Shown: positions 1 through 6,368 of the stretch, piece by piece
Numbering within the stretch: the stretch's first letter is position 1
Layout: every line of letters begins with the position of its first letter
Assembly: GCA_937934775.1 (NCBI GenBank)
Contig: CALGYL010000231.1
Coordinates: 1 to 9,574 of the forward strand
DNA: 9,574 bases
From: an uncultured Clostridia bacterium
Lineage (GTDB): Bacteria > Bacillota > Clostridia > Christensenellales > Aristaeellaceae
Reading direction: 5' to 3'
Translations under genes and position numbers: made by a program
Notes under the pieces: model-generated
The model's input: the letters and a program-made list of their open reading frames with translations, nothing else
The model's database searches: none
What the model was told of the DNA's origin: nothing

Positions 1-254
1 AGCTCTTTGAACTCCATGCAGCGGGCGGTCATCAGGAAGGTGCCGCCGCGGTGAATCTTTCCGGACACGCTGTGGGCGGTCAGCATGGAAAAATCGTCCG
101 ACGAATCTTTGGAGCGCATCAGCATGCCGTTATAGCCGCGGCGGAAGCCGATCACGCTCATGTCATACGATATTGCGGAACGAACCACCGCGCGAATTGC
201 GGCATTCATGCCGGGCGCGTCCCCGCCGGAAGTCATCACGCCGATTCTTTTCAT
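1..254 (-). CDS. pfkA: 6-phosphofructokinase, N-terminal part (cut by window edge)
   Basis: This is the first 84 codons of an ATP-dependent 6-phosphofructokinase, which phosphorylates fructose 6-phosphate to the 1,6-bisphosphate in the cytoplasm, the committed step of glycolysis. The protein begins [20 protein letters not shown]. The [10 protein letters not shown] block (residues 9-18) is the family's ATP-binding glycine loop. FRRGYNGM (37-44) and GGTFLMTAR (70-78) are the next conserved PFK blocks, in the expected order and spacing. The ATG at 254-252 follows a purine-rich GGGGGGAG site. The stop lies beyond the left edge. The gene is 21 nt downstream of the small gene at 276-485 and is probably transcribed with it from the promoter at 530-558. 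The family is clear. The cofactor (ATP or pyrophosphate) cannot be settled from this part, since the deciding residues lie further on. Confidence 0.95.
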   Translation of the reverse strand, partial: MKRIGVMTSGGDAPGMNAAIRAVVRSAISYDMSVIGFRRGYNGMLMRSKDSSDDFSMLTAHSVSGKIHRGGTFLMTARCMEFKE

Positions 255-275
255 AGGTTTTCTCCCCCCGCTCTT

Positions 276-485
276 TTACAGCCCGTTTTCCTGCAGTACC
301 TCGCGCGCTTCTTTGGCTTCGGCCTTGATGGCCTGAAGCTCATAGCAATGTTCCCCCGCCAGCGTGCGCGCGACCGGTCGGACGCGCACCATAAAGCCTT
401 CGCGGGTTAATAGCGCCTGGGCGTCCGCGGCTCTCTGCTCGCTATGGGCCATATGGATCACCACCCACACTCCTTCGGGATTCAT
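276..485 (-). CDS. small conserved protein of the pfkA operon, DUF2007-like
   Basis: This 69-residue cytoplasmic protein begins MNPEGVWVVIHMAHSEQRAA. Its pattern is a beta strand (VWVVIHMA), a helix (AADAQALLTREG), a strand with VRVRPV (33-38), a strand (CYEL) and a final helix (AEAKEAREVL). This is the layout of small ferredoxin-like 'signal transducing' (DUF2007-type) proteins. I recall similar short proteins with a W-V..A....L...G..V..RP pattern in Clostridia, sometimes mislabelled glutamate decarboxylase; nothing here supports that function. A start at 524 is possible. However, the ATG at 485 has a strong site, AAAGGAGGT (495-503), 9 nt upstream, and the promoter at 530-558 would start transcripts near 523, so the longer form would have no leader. 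It probably shares an operon with pfkA. Its function is unknown; a regulatory link to glycolysis is only an inference from position. Confidence 0.8.
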   Translation of the reverse strand: MNPEGVWVVIHMAHSEQRAADAQALLTREGFMVRVRPVARTLAGEHCYELQAIKAEAKEAREVLQENGL

Positions 486-505
486 CACCCAGGCACCTCC
501 TTTGC

Positions 506-534
506 TTGCGTTTCCCAATTTCAAAGAGTATTAT
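506..534 (+). promoter_or_regulatory. sigma-A-type promoter for the D-Ala-D-Ala dipeptidase gene
   Basis: TTGCGT (506-511) is followed after 17 bp by TATTAT (529-534), matching the consensus at three of six and five of six positions. Transcription would start near 541, leaving a leader of about 70 nt before the ATG at 611. The -10 box shares five base pairs with the -10 box of the minus-strand promoter, so the two polymerases could not bind together. Confidence 0.5.
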
Positions 535-558
535 ATCCTCAAGCGCGGCTTTGCGCAA
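530..558 (-). promoter_or_regulatory. sigma-A-type promoter for the 276-485 gene and pfkA
   Basis: On the minus strand, TTGCGC (558-553) is followed after 17 bp by a perfect TATAAT (535-530). Transcription would start near 523, giving a leader of about 38 nt before the ATG at 485. The -10 box overlaps that of the oppositely directed promoter at 506-534. Confidence 0.65.
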
Positions 559-610
559 GGGTTCGCCCGCGCACAGACCGAAAATTGCCATATTGTGGGA
601 GGAAATGAGT

Positions 611-1354
611 ATGGTAACGACCGTGCCGGCCGATCTGCCCGCCGGGCAGGGGATGCCGATCCTGCAAGAGGAGGCCTTTCGCCTCCCGGACGGCTTCGCC
701 TACCTGGACGAGGCTGTGCCCGGCGTGTACTGGGACGCCAAGTACGCGTCGTCTGATAACTTCACAGGTACGCCGGTGGACGGCTACAAAGCAAACCGCG
801 TCGCCTGCTCGAAGAAAATGGCTTTAGCGCTGATCAGGGCGCGGGATCTGGCGGCGGAAAAAGGCCTGTCCCTGCTGGTCTGGGACGCGGCCCGGCCGCA
901 GCGGGCGGTGGACCGGTTCGTGGAATGGTCCCAGGCGCCGGAGGATGGGAAAACCCGAAACGCCCACTACCCAAACCTTCGGAAAACGCAGCTGTTTCAG
1001 GAGGGCTACATCGCCCGGCGCTCGGGCCACACCCGCGGCGCGGCGGTGGATCTGACACTGATGGACAAAAGCGGAGAAACGCTGGATATGGGCGGCGGCT
1101 TTGACCTGATGGACGACCAATCACACCACGGCGCGAAGGGACTGACCAGGCTTCAGACGAAAAACCGCAACCTGCTCAAATCCATCATGCGGGCGGCTGG
1201 CCTGAACGCATACGGCAGCGAGTGGTGGCACTACTCGCTTGCGGACGAACCCTTCCCCGGGACGTACTTCGATTTTGTCATCGGCGGCGAGGCGGCCGCG
1301 TACCCGATGCCCATGCCGCCCAAGCCCTCGAACACGCAGGACCAACCCGAATAA
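611..1354 (+). CDS. vanX: D-alanyl-D-alanine dipeptidase, VanX/DdpX family
   Basis: This 247-residue zinc dipeptidase of the VanX family (peptidase M15D) splits D-Ala-D-Ala. Zinc ligands are visible in SGHTRGAAVD (His140, Asp147) and EWWHY (His207). The catalytic Glu is Glu204 in the same motif, and the transition-state Arg is Arg95 in WDAARPQ. The DNFTGTPVDGY block (49-59) is also typical. No signal peptide is visible, so it should act in the cytoplasm, either recycling peptidoglycan D-Ala-D-Ala or lowering that pool. The start at 611 is preferred because GGGAGG (597-602) lies 8 nt upstream; the ATG at 605 is only 2 nt from it. No vanH, vanA or vanS/R gene is nearby, so this looks like a housekeeping DdpX-like enzyme, not a glycopeptide-resistance cassette. 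Residues after about 226 form a Pro/Met-rich tail not expected in the family core. Confidence 0.9.
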   Translation: MVTTVPADLPAGQGMPILQEEAFRLPDGFAYLDEAVPGVYWDAKYASSDNFTGTPVDGYKANRVACSKKMALALIRARDLAAEKGLSLLVWDAARPQRAVDRFVEWSQAPEDGKTRNAHYPNLRKTQLFQEGYIARRSGHTRGAAVDLTLMDKSGETLDMGGGFDLMDDQSHHGAKGLTRLQTKNRNLLKSIMRAAGLNAYGSEWWHYSLADEPFPGTYFDFVIGGEAAAYPMPMPPKPSNTQDQPE

Positions 1355-1365
1355 ACCATCTGGAA

Positions 1366-1394
1366 GGGCCGGCCGCACTGTCAGCGACCGGCCC
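1366..1394. terminator. GC-rich hairpin between convergent genes
   Basis: GGGCCGG (1366-1372) and CCGGCCC (1388-1394) form a perfect 7-bp stem with a 15-nt loop. It lies 11 nt after the dipeptidase stop and 9 nt after the stop of the metallopeptidase gene, read from the other side. There is no T-tract on either strand, so it may be a weak bidirectional terminator or a 3' end stabiliser. Confidence 0.4.
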
Positions 1395-1403
1395 GGCTGT
1401 TGA

Positions 1404-2093
1404 CTAATCCCGTCTTCTGCCAACACCCGCCAGCACGAGGAGACGCAATAGCTGCAGAATCGCGCCCACGGCGGCGGCAACATAGGTCATCGCGGCGGCG
1501 CGCAGCACCTTGTTCGCGCCCTCCATCTCGTCGGCGTCCAGATAGCCGCCGGAGGAGAGTGTCGCCAGCGCGCGGCTGGAGGCGTTGAACTCCACCGGCA
1601 GCGTGACGAGCGAGAACGCGACCGCCAGCGAAAACAGAATGATGCCCGCAAGCAGCAGCGGCTGCCAACTGAAGATCAGGCCCACCAGAAAGATTGGCCA
1701 GCTCAGGTTGGAGCCAAATCCCACCGCGGGTACGATCGCGGTGCGCATTTTCAGCGGGGCGTAATGCTCCTGATCCTGCAGCGCGTGGCCAGTTTCATGG
1801 GCGGCGACGCCCAGCGCGGCAATCGAGGTAGAATTGTACACGCCTTCAGACAGCCGCAAAACCTTTGCCGAAGGGTCGTAATGGTCGGACAGTTTGCCGT
1901 TTACTTGCTCGATTGCGATGTCGTTCAGGCCGCGCCCGTCCAGCATGCGCCGGGCCAGTATCGCGCCAGTCAGGCCTACCCTGGCGGGCACCCGCTGATA
2001 CTTGGCAAACGTGCCGCTGACCCCCGCCTGCGCGATCATCGCCAGGATCAAACCGGGGAGAACGATCAGAAACGTCCAATCGTAGAAAAACAT
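1404..2093 (-). CDS. yugP: membrane zinc metallopeptidase, YugP type
   Basis: This 229-residue integral membrane protein belongs to the YugP-type neutral zinc metallopeptidase family (Zn_peptidase_2). The gluzincin motif AAHETGHALQ gives His99, Glu100 and His103. The downstream LPVEFNASSRA (residues 165-175) gives the likely third ligand, Glu168, and is the second hallmark of the family. Hydrophobic segments lie at about 5-24, 118-140, 144-165 and 200-224, with the HExxH on the loop after the first. The length fits the family. The ATG at 2093 follows GGGAGG (2110-2105) at 11 nt. A TTG two codons upstream would sit closer to that site and cannot be excluded. The substrate is unknown in this family; a role in membrane protein quality control is inference. 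It is convergent with the dipeptidase and probably has its own promoter at 2121-2129. Confidence 0.88.
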   Translation of the reverse strand: MFFYDWTFLIVLPGLILAMIAQAGVSGTFAKYQRVPARVGLTGAILARRMLDGRGLNDIAIEQVNGKLSDHYDPSAKVLRLSEGVYNSTSIAALGVAAHETGHALQDQEHYAPLKMRTAIVPAVGFGSNLSWPIFLVGLIFSWQPLLLAGIILFSLAVAFSLVTLPVEFNASSRALATLSSGGYLDADEMEGANKVLRAAAMTYVAAAVGAILQLLRLLVLAGVGRRRD

Positions 2094-2120
2094 GGTCAAG
2101 GAAGCCTCCCTTCCATATGT

Positions 2121-2129
2121 ATCATAACA
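2121..2129 (-). promoter_or_regulatory. extended -10 promoter for the YugP-type gene
   Basis: On the minus strand, TGTTATGAT (2129-2121) is an extended -10 (TGn followed by TATGAT), 27 nt upstream of the ATG at 2093. No good -35 box is seen at 16-18 bp, which is common for extended -10 promoters. The site lies just outside the preceding 2191-3159 gene, so the metallopeptidase gene need not depend on readthrough. Confidence 0.45.
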
Positions 2130-2190
2130 CATTTTTGTTCGGCAAATCCTGGTTTCATCGGAAATGTACACAAAATTCAGAGATTCGCCG

Positions 2191-3159
2191 TTATTCCAAC
2201 TGAAGCCTGTCCAGCCGCCACACGCCCTGCGCCCCGCCAAGCGGCGACGCGTGGTAGAAGACCGGCCGGATGGTCATGAGCCATTCGCTCGTCTCCTCCA
2301 TCAGACCCACCGCGGGCCGCCCGTCCGCCAGCGGATACCGCATCGGCACGGCCCCCGCGGATTCTGCCGCCTTCTCCAACGCGCCGAGAAGCGTCCCAGG
2401 CGCGAGGTATGCCCTGGCTTCGTCCATCAACCCCAGCCGCGCCGCCTGCAGCGCCGCAAGCGCCGTGCCCTCGGGCGTGGACGGCCATTCGGGCGCGCCG
2501 CGTGTCCAGAAATGCTCCACCGAAACCGGGACGAACCGCCCGTCGGACAGCGCCCAGCGCGTCAGCCGCGCGTGCCCAACCGCATCGTCCATGTCCTCGA
2601 GTGCCCGGGCTTCTCCGCCGGGCGTTACGCTCACCTCCCGCCCCGAGGCGCTGATCAGCGGACTCGTGACATCGTCTCCCAGCGCGATCAGGTACGCGCC
2701 CATGTCACAGGCCCCCTTCAGGCAGACCGCGCCTGGCAGAACCGAAACCTCCGGCATCCCCGCGCCATCGGGCAGGCGGTAGCCGCGCCGCGCTTCCCCG
2801 CTTGCGGCGATCAGCCGTCCTCCCTCCGTCCGAAGCAGAAGGCCGTTCTCATCGTACACCGTTCGCCCGTTTCCGTCGCGTGACTCCGGCGTCAAGAGTA
2901 CTTCCAGCGCGCCGCCGGGCCAGGCGGCCACTTCCACCCCCGCCGCGTCCGACAGCGCGATGGGCCGTCCGCCGGACAGTGTCAGCCGCCGGGCCATCGG
3001 CAGATATCCCGCCACCAGCGGCCTGTGCTCAATCACCATCGGTCCCCGCGGCGCAACCGGCAGCGCGGCCTCGGCCTCCGCCGCCAGTTCGCCTGCGTAT
3101 CGCCCGTTCAGGTACAGCGCGCCCGGCACATCGGACGACAAAATCAAAAGCGGCTGCAT
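2191..3159 (-). CDS. uncharacterised 322-residue protein with PEGA-like N-terminus
   Basis: I do not recognise this gene. The reading frame is clearly coding: it is long, runs at the host's GC, and its opposite-strand frames look like arginine/proline-rich shadows. The start ATG at 3159 follows GGGGAGG (3177-3171) at 11 nt. Residues 12-62 (PGALYLNGRYAGEL, then GYLPMARRLTLSGG) resemble a PEGA domain: a strand with xLYLNGRYAGE, a central strand and a GY...R.L.L.GG end. PEGA domains are small beta folds often found in surface or signalling proteins. No signal peptide or membrane segment is seen, so the protein is probably cytoplasmic. The middle is beta-rich. About residues 225-262 look helical (TALAALQAARLGLMDEARAY, resembling a TPR helix pair). 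It is divergent from the Hsp70-like pair across about 160 bp. A shared role with that pair is possible but is only suggested by position. Confidence 0.75.
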   Translation of the reverse strand: MQPLLILSSDVPGALYLNGRYAGELAAEAEAALPVAPRGPMVIEHRPLVAGYLPMARRLTLSGGRPIALSDAAGVEVAAWPGGALEVLLTPESRDGNGRTVYDENGLLLRTEGGRLIAASGEARRGYRLPDGAGMPEVSVLPGAVCLKGACDMGAYLIALGDDVTSPLISASGREVSVTPGGEARALEDMDDAVGHARLTRWALSDGRFVPVSVEHFWTRGAPEWPSTPEGTALAALQAARLGLMDEARAYLAPGTLLGALEKAAESAGAVPMRYPLADGRPAVGLMEETSEWLMTIRPVFYHASPLGGAQGVWRLDRLQLE

Positions 3160-3278
3160 GCCCCTCGCCCCCTCCCCGGCCAGCTTATGCGCCGGCCACG
3201 GCGCGAAAAACCCTCAACGCCGGCCGCAGTGAACGAAAACAGGGAAACCAAGGGGCTAAACCTCAACCGGGCGCCAGC

Positions 3279-3307
3279 TTGCATAATGCGCTGGATTGCG
3301 CTATGAT
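3279..3307 (+). promoter_or_regulatory. strong sigma-A-type promoter for the GrpE-like/Hsp70-like pair
   Basis: TTGCAT (3279-3284) is followed by exactly 17 bp and TATGAT (3302-3307). The predicted transcription start, 3314-3316, falls on or next to the start codon (GTG 3316 or ATG 3319), so the message would have almost no 5' leader. The rest of the 3160-3315 gap is GC-rich. I see no terminator in it and no clear minus-strand promoter for the 2191-3159 gene. Confidence 0.6.
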
Positions 3308-3318
3308 AAGCGCGGGTG

Positions 3319-4149
3319 ATGGGTTTGCAAACGCTGTATGAACTATACCATGATCGCGCCTTGCTGGTCGAGGCGCAGTTCGCCGCCTGTGAAAACGCGG
3401 AAGCCGCGGCCGCCTGCGCATCGGGCTTTCTGGGCGCGCTCCGGGAGGCTTATGCCGCCGCATGTGATGACGCGGCGCTTCGCCGCCGCGCCGTCGACCT
3501 TCTGACCGCCTGCCAGTCGGCCTCCGGTCTGCTTGCAGGGATTTCCCAGGCGGACGTCAGCCTGAAACTGCCCGGACCGTCCATTCAAAACCCCCGCGCC
3601 CGGCGCGCATTGGGGGCCGTCCGCCGGTTCTCGCCCGCCGCGCTGTGCGCGGCGCTGGCGGTGTACCTGCTGCTTCGAAATGAACTGCCCGCCGCGGTCC
3701 TGGCCTTTGTCGCCTCTGTCGCCTGCTTTTTCCTGCCGCAGGCCAAGGCGCCCGCCGCGGCGCTTCCGGAAGCCCGAGGCGTGCCGCGGCCCGATCCCAA
3801 GGAAATGACTCAGCGGCTTGCGCGGCTGGTTCGGGACGTGGACGCGCTTTTAAGCGCCCAGGAAATCCACGAAACCGACGCGCCGCTTCTGACCGCGCCT
3901 GTTCTGGAATCGATTCAAATGCTGTGCGAGGCCAGCCTGACCAGAGACGCTTCGTTCGCGCTCAGGGCTGCGTCCCCACTGGTCACGGCGCTGGAGGCAC
4001 AGGGTCTTCAGCTGATGCTCTACAACCCCGAATGCGCGGGCTGGTTTGACACGCTGCCCGGCGCGGGCGAAATCCGCACGATCCGCCCAGCGCTGGTCAA
4101 GGACGGCCATCTACTGGCCCGCGGTCAAGCCGTACTGCCGGTGAGGTAA
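3319..4149 (+). CDS. two-TM membrane protein with GrpE-like C-terminal region
   Basis: The 276-residue product is not a canonical family member. Residues 1-100 are alanine-rich and helical, with no signal peptide. Two hydrophobic segments (about 105-120 and 124-140) form a likely membrane hairpin, followed by an Ala/Pro-rich linker. From about 160 to the end, two helices (MTQRLARLVRDVDALLSAQE; PVLESIQMLCEAS...) lead into a beta-type end: LQLMLYNPE, GWFDTLP, TIRPALVKDG, LLARGQAVLPV. This helix-then-beta arrangement, with a T.RPA.V...G..L..G...P ending, resembles the GrpE nucleotide-exchange fold and its beta-wing domain. The next gene, 3 nt downstream, encodes an Hsp70-like ATPase, which supports the reading. 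GTG at 3316 is an alternative start one codon upstream. No Shine-Dalgarno site is evident. Assignment as a membrane-tethered exchange factor is an inference; an unrelated scaffold is the main alternative. Confidence 0.75.
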   Translation: MGLQTLYELYHDRALLVEAQFAACENAEAAAACASGFLGALREAYAAACDDAALRRRAVDLLTACQSASGLLAGISQADVSLKLPGPSIQNPRARRALGAVRRFSPAALCAALAVYLLLRNELPAAVLAFVASVACFFLPQAKAPAAALPEARGVPRPDPKEMTQRLARLVRDVDALLSAQEIHETDAPLLTAPVLESIQMLCEASLTRDASFALRAASPLVTALEAQGLQLMLYNPECAGWFDTLPGAGEIRTIRPALVKDGHLLARGQAVLPVR

Positions 4150-4152
4150 ACG

Positions 4153-6099
4153 ATGTTCGATACAAAGGATTTGACCGATCTCTTCGGATTTGACCTGGGC
4201 GACGGCGAGAGCGCCGTCGCATGGATGCGTGTCGGCTCGCCCGTCGCCCCGCAGATGCTGGAAATCTCCGGGCGCAAGAGCTTTCTGACCGCGCTGGGTG
4301 AACACCCGAAGCTGGGCGCGCTGATCGGCGAGCAGGCGCTGCTCGTCGACGCGGACCGGCTGAGCGTCCGCTTCAAAGGGAAGTTCCTGACCCACCCCAT
4401 CGCCTCCGCCGAGATCGAGTCCTTCGCGCGGGCGGTGCTCGCCGCCATCCGGCAGTCGGGCAAGGCGGAGAATCCGGAAATGAGCGCTTTTTTCGTGGGT
4501 TGCCCCTCCGGTTGGCAGGAAACCGACCGGGTTCGGTATCGGAAGATCTTCGAGCGGGCGGGCTTCCGGAACGTGGAGGTGGTCAGCGAATCCCGCGCGG
4601 CGTTCATGTTCGTGCGGGAGTCCGGCGAACTCCGGACGACCCGGAACACACTAGACAAGCCCACGCTGATCGTGGATGCGGGCTCCTCCACCACCGACTT
4701 CACCTTTGTCGACCGTCTCGAGGCCCGGCCTGTGGATTTTGGCGAGGCCCTGGGCGGCGGGCGGATTGACCAGATGCTTTTGGAGTACAACCTTCGCCGA
4801 AGCCCTTCGGCCGCGCGCATCCGGGAGATCTTCCGGCTCTGCCCGCCCTACCGGGCCAGGTGTGAGCTGGAAGCCCGGAAGGTCAAGGAGCAGTTCTTCG
4901 TAAGGCAGAGCGCGGTGGGCGCGGAGGCGCGCTTCCCGGTGCCCTGCGCGTCCTCCGTCAAAATCTACTATGACGACCCGCCGCTGACACTGGATATTTC
5001 CGCCGGCGAAGAGGACATGGCCGAGGTCCTGAATCACCCCTCGCCCGCGCTCGGCGGGAAATCGGTGCTGGGCGCTTTCCGCGCTGGTTTTGACCGCACG
5101 CGGGGCATTCTGAAGGACGCGCCGCCCGAGGTGATTCTCCTGACCGGCGGCGCTTCCCGGATGGGCTTCATGGCGGAGCTCGCAAAGGAATTCTTCCCGG
5201 ACGCGCTGCTATTGCGCGGCGCGGAGCCGGAGTTTGCCATTGCCCGGGGGCTGTGCTACGCGCTGAACATCGACCTTCGCGCAGGCCGCTTCCAGGAGGA
5301 TGTGCGCGCGCTGATCGACTCGGGGGAAATCGCCGGGGTCATCTCGCGGCAGTTGCCCGAATTCTATAAGCTGGCCTCGCCCCTCATCGTCTCGGCCCTG
5401 ATAGACGACTGCGCGGTGACCGCGCTGCGCCGCTGGAAGACGGGCGACATCGACACCATCGACGATCTGGGCGCGGAAATCGCGCGCCTTGTCGAAGAAG
5501 ACCTGTCCTGCGGAGAAGCCCGCAGGGCGCTGGAAAAGGCCGCCGTCGAATGGGCGCCGTCGCTTCGCCCCGCACTCGAATCGCTGACCGATCCCATCTG
5601 CGCCCGGCACGGCCTGCCTGCGGCGACGCTCCGGCTTCCCGCCGCGTTCTATGTCAGCGCGGGTGAACTGGACTTGAAAACCCGTGACGGCATGCTGAAC
5701 TTTTCCTACGCGCAGACGGCGGTGGACCTGGCGGTGGCTTCCATCGTCGGAGCGCTGTTGGGCGGAGGCGGCGTGGCGCTGCTCATGGCCGGTCCGGTGG
5801 GCTTTGCGGTCAGTTTTGTGATCGGTTTCGCGTTCAGCCGCCTGGGCACCACCCTAGCCCGCGCGCATATGGGCAAAGCCAGCCTCCCCGGGTTCATGCG
5901 TCTGATGTTCTCTGAACGCGCCTACCGGGTGGGGCTGGAGAAAAAGCGGGACCAGCTGGAAGACGGCGTACTGAATCAGCTGTACAAGAATCTGCGGGAT
6001 TCCGGCGAATCGACCCAAGCCACCATCCGGGTTCTGTCCGGCGCGATCGCCCAGCAGTTGGACGCGCTGGCCGATGACGCGCGGCTGATGATCCATTGA
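4153..6099 (+). CDS. Hsp70-like ATPase with C-terminal membrane segment
   Basis: This 648-residue protein has the actin/Hsp70 ATPase fold. Phosphate-1 is FGFDLGDGES (11-20). Then come FFVGCPSGW (113-121) and SESRAAFMF (145-153, matching the Hsp70 EPTAAAL block). Phosphate-2 is LIVDAGSSTTDFTF (172-185), followed by GGGRID (201-206). The adenosine motif is VILLTGGASRMGF (327-339), then EPEFAIARG (358-366). The peptide-binding domain and conserved linker of DnaK are absent. Residues 375-515 are mostly helical. They are followed by a glycine-rich hydrophobic stretch (about 522-562, two possible membrane passes) and an amphipathic helical tail. It is therefore a divergent Hsp70 family protein, probably held at the membrane, with its active domain in the cytoplasm. 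The start at 4153 follows GAGG (4143-4146) inside the end of the previous gene, so the two are likely co-translated. Substrate and process are unknown. Confidence 0.88.
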   Translation: MFDTKDLTDLFGFDLGDGESAVAWMRVGSPVAPQMLEISGRKSFLTALGEHPKLGALIGEQALLVDADRLSVRFKGKFLTHPIASAEIESFARAVLAAIRQSGKAENPEMSAFFVGCPSGWQETDRVRYRKIFERAGFRNVEVVSESRAAFMFVRESGELRTTRNTLDKPTLIVDAGSSTTDFTFVDRLEARPVDFGEALGGGRIDQMLLEYNLRRSPSAARIREIFRLCPPYRARCELEARKVKEQFFVRQSAVGAEARFPVPCASSVKIYYDDPPLTLDISAGEEDMAEVLNHPSPALGGKSVLGAFRAGFDRTRGILKDAPPEVILLTGGASRMGFMAELAKEFFPDALLLRGAEPEFAIARGLCYALNIDLRAGRFQEDVRALIDSGEIAGVISRQLPEFYKLASPLIVSALIDDCAVTALRRWKTGDIDTIDDLGAEIARLVEEDLSCGEARRALEKAAVEWAPSLRPALESLTDPICARHGLPAATLRLPAAFYVSAGELDLKTRDGMLNFSYAQTAVDLAVASIVGALLGGGGVALLMAGPVGFAVSFVIGFAFSRLGTTLARAHMGKASLPGFMRLMFSERAYRVGLEKKRDQLEDGVLNQLYKNLRDSGESTQATIRVLSGAIAQQLDALADDARLMIH

Positions 6100-6180
6100 G
6101 CCAATAGAATCAAGGAAAAACAGCTTCGCGGCATGGCCCTCCCGGGCCTGCCGGTTCGGCGCCGGACTGTCTGTCCCAAC

Positions 6181-6202
6181 GCTTCGGGCTAGCACCCCGA
6201 GC
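6181..6202 (+). terminator. hairpin in the gap after the Hsp70-like gene (possible weak terminator)
   Basis: GCTTCGGG (6181-6188) pairs with CCCGAGC (6196-6202) as a 7-bp stem with one bulged T and a 7-nt loop. No T-run follows, so termination is uncertain. The remainder of the gap 6100-6240 is GC-rich with several short inverted repeats (for example GGCCC/GGGCC near 6131-6144), and I see no gene in it. Confidence 0.25.
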
Positions 6203-6240
6203 AGAGGTCACGCGCGCGGCGCCTGATCGCACGCCCCTCT

Positions 6241-6268
6241 TTGTATTTCGCCCCGGATGTGCTAAAAT
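6241..6268 (+). promoter_or_regulatory. sigma-A-type promoter for the aroE-like operon
   Basis: TTGTAT (6241-6246) is followed after 16 bp by TAAAAT (6263-6268), in a locally AT-rich island of an otherwise GC-rich gap. A start near 6275 would give a leader of about 95 nt before the ATG at 6369. That leader is GC-rich. I saw no T-box or riboswitch pattern in it. Confidence 0.5.
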
Positions 6269-6368
6269 AGAATATGCGCCAGGAAAAAGATGGGCTGCTC
6301 CGCGCAGCGCCGGCGACGGTCGGGATGGCGCGCGGGCACAGTGGAAACAAATGATCCAGGAGGATATT

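Noticed and set aside
611..1354. Vancomycin-resistance cassette
   Set aside because: Only the VanX-type dipeptidase is present. No ligase, dehydrogenase or VanRS genes are adjacent; neighbours are glycolytic and housekeeping.
2164..2883. A 239-codon rightward open frame opposite the 2191-3159 gene
   Set aside because: It has Arg/Pro-rich low-complexity translation and no ribosome site. The minus-strand frame has a coherent PEGA-like pattern.
6269..6368. T-box or riboswitch in the leader of the aroE-like gene
   Set aside because: The leader is under 100 nt and lacks a T-box sequence and a terminator/antiterminator pair. Only a plain promoter is supported.
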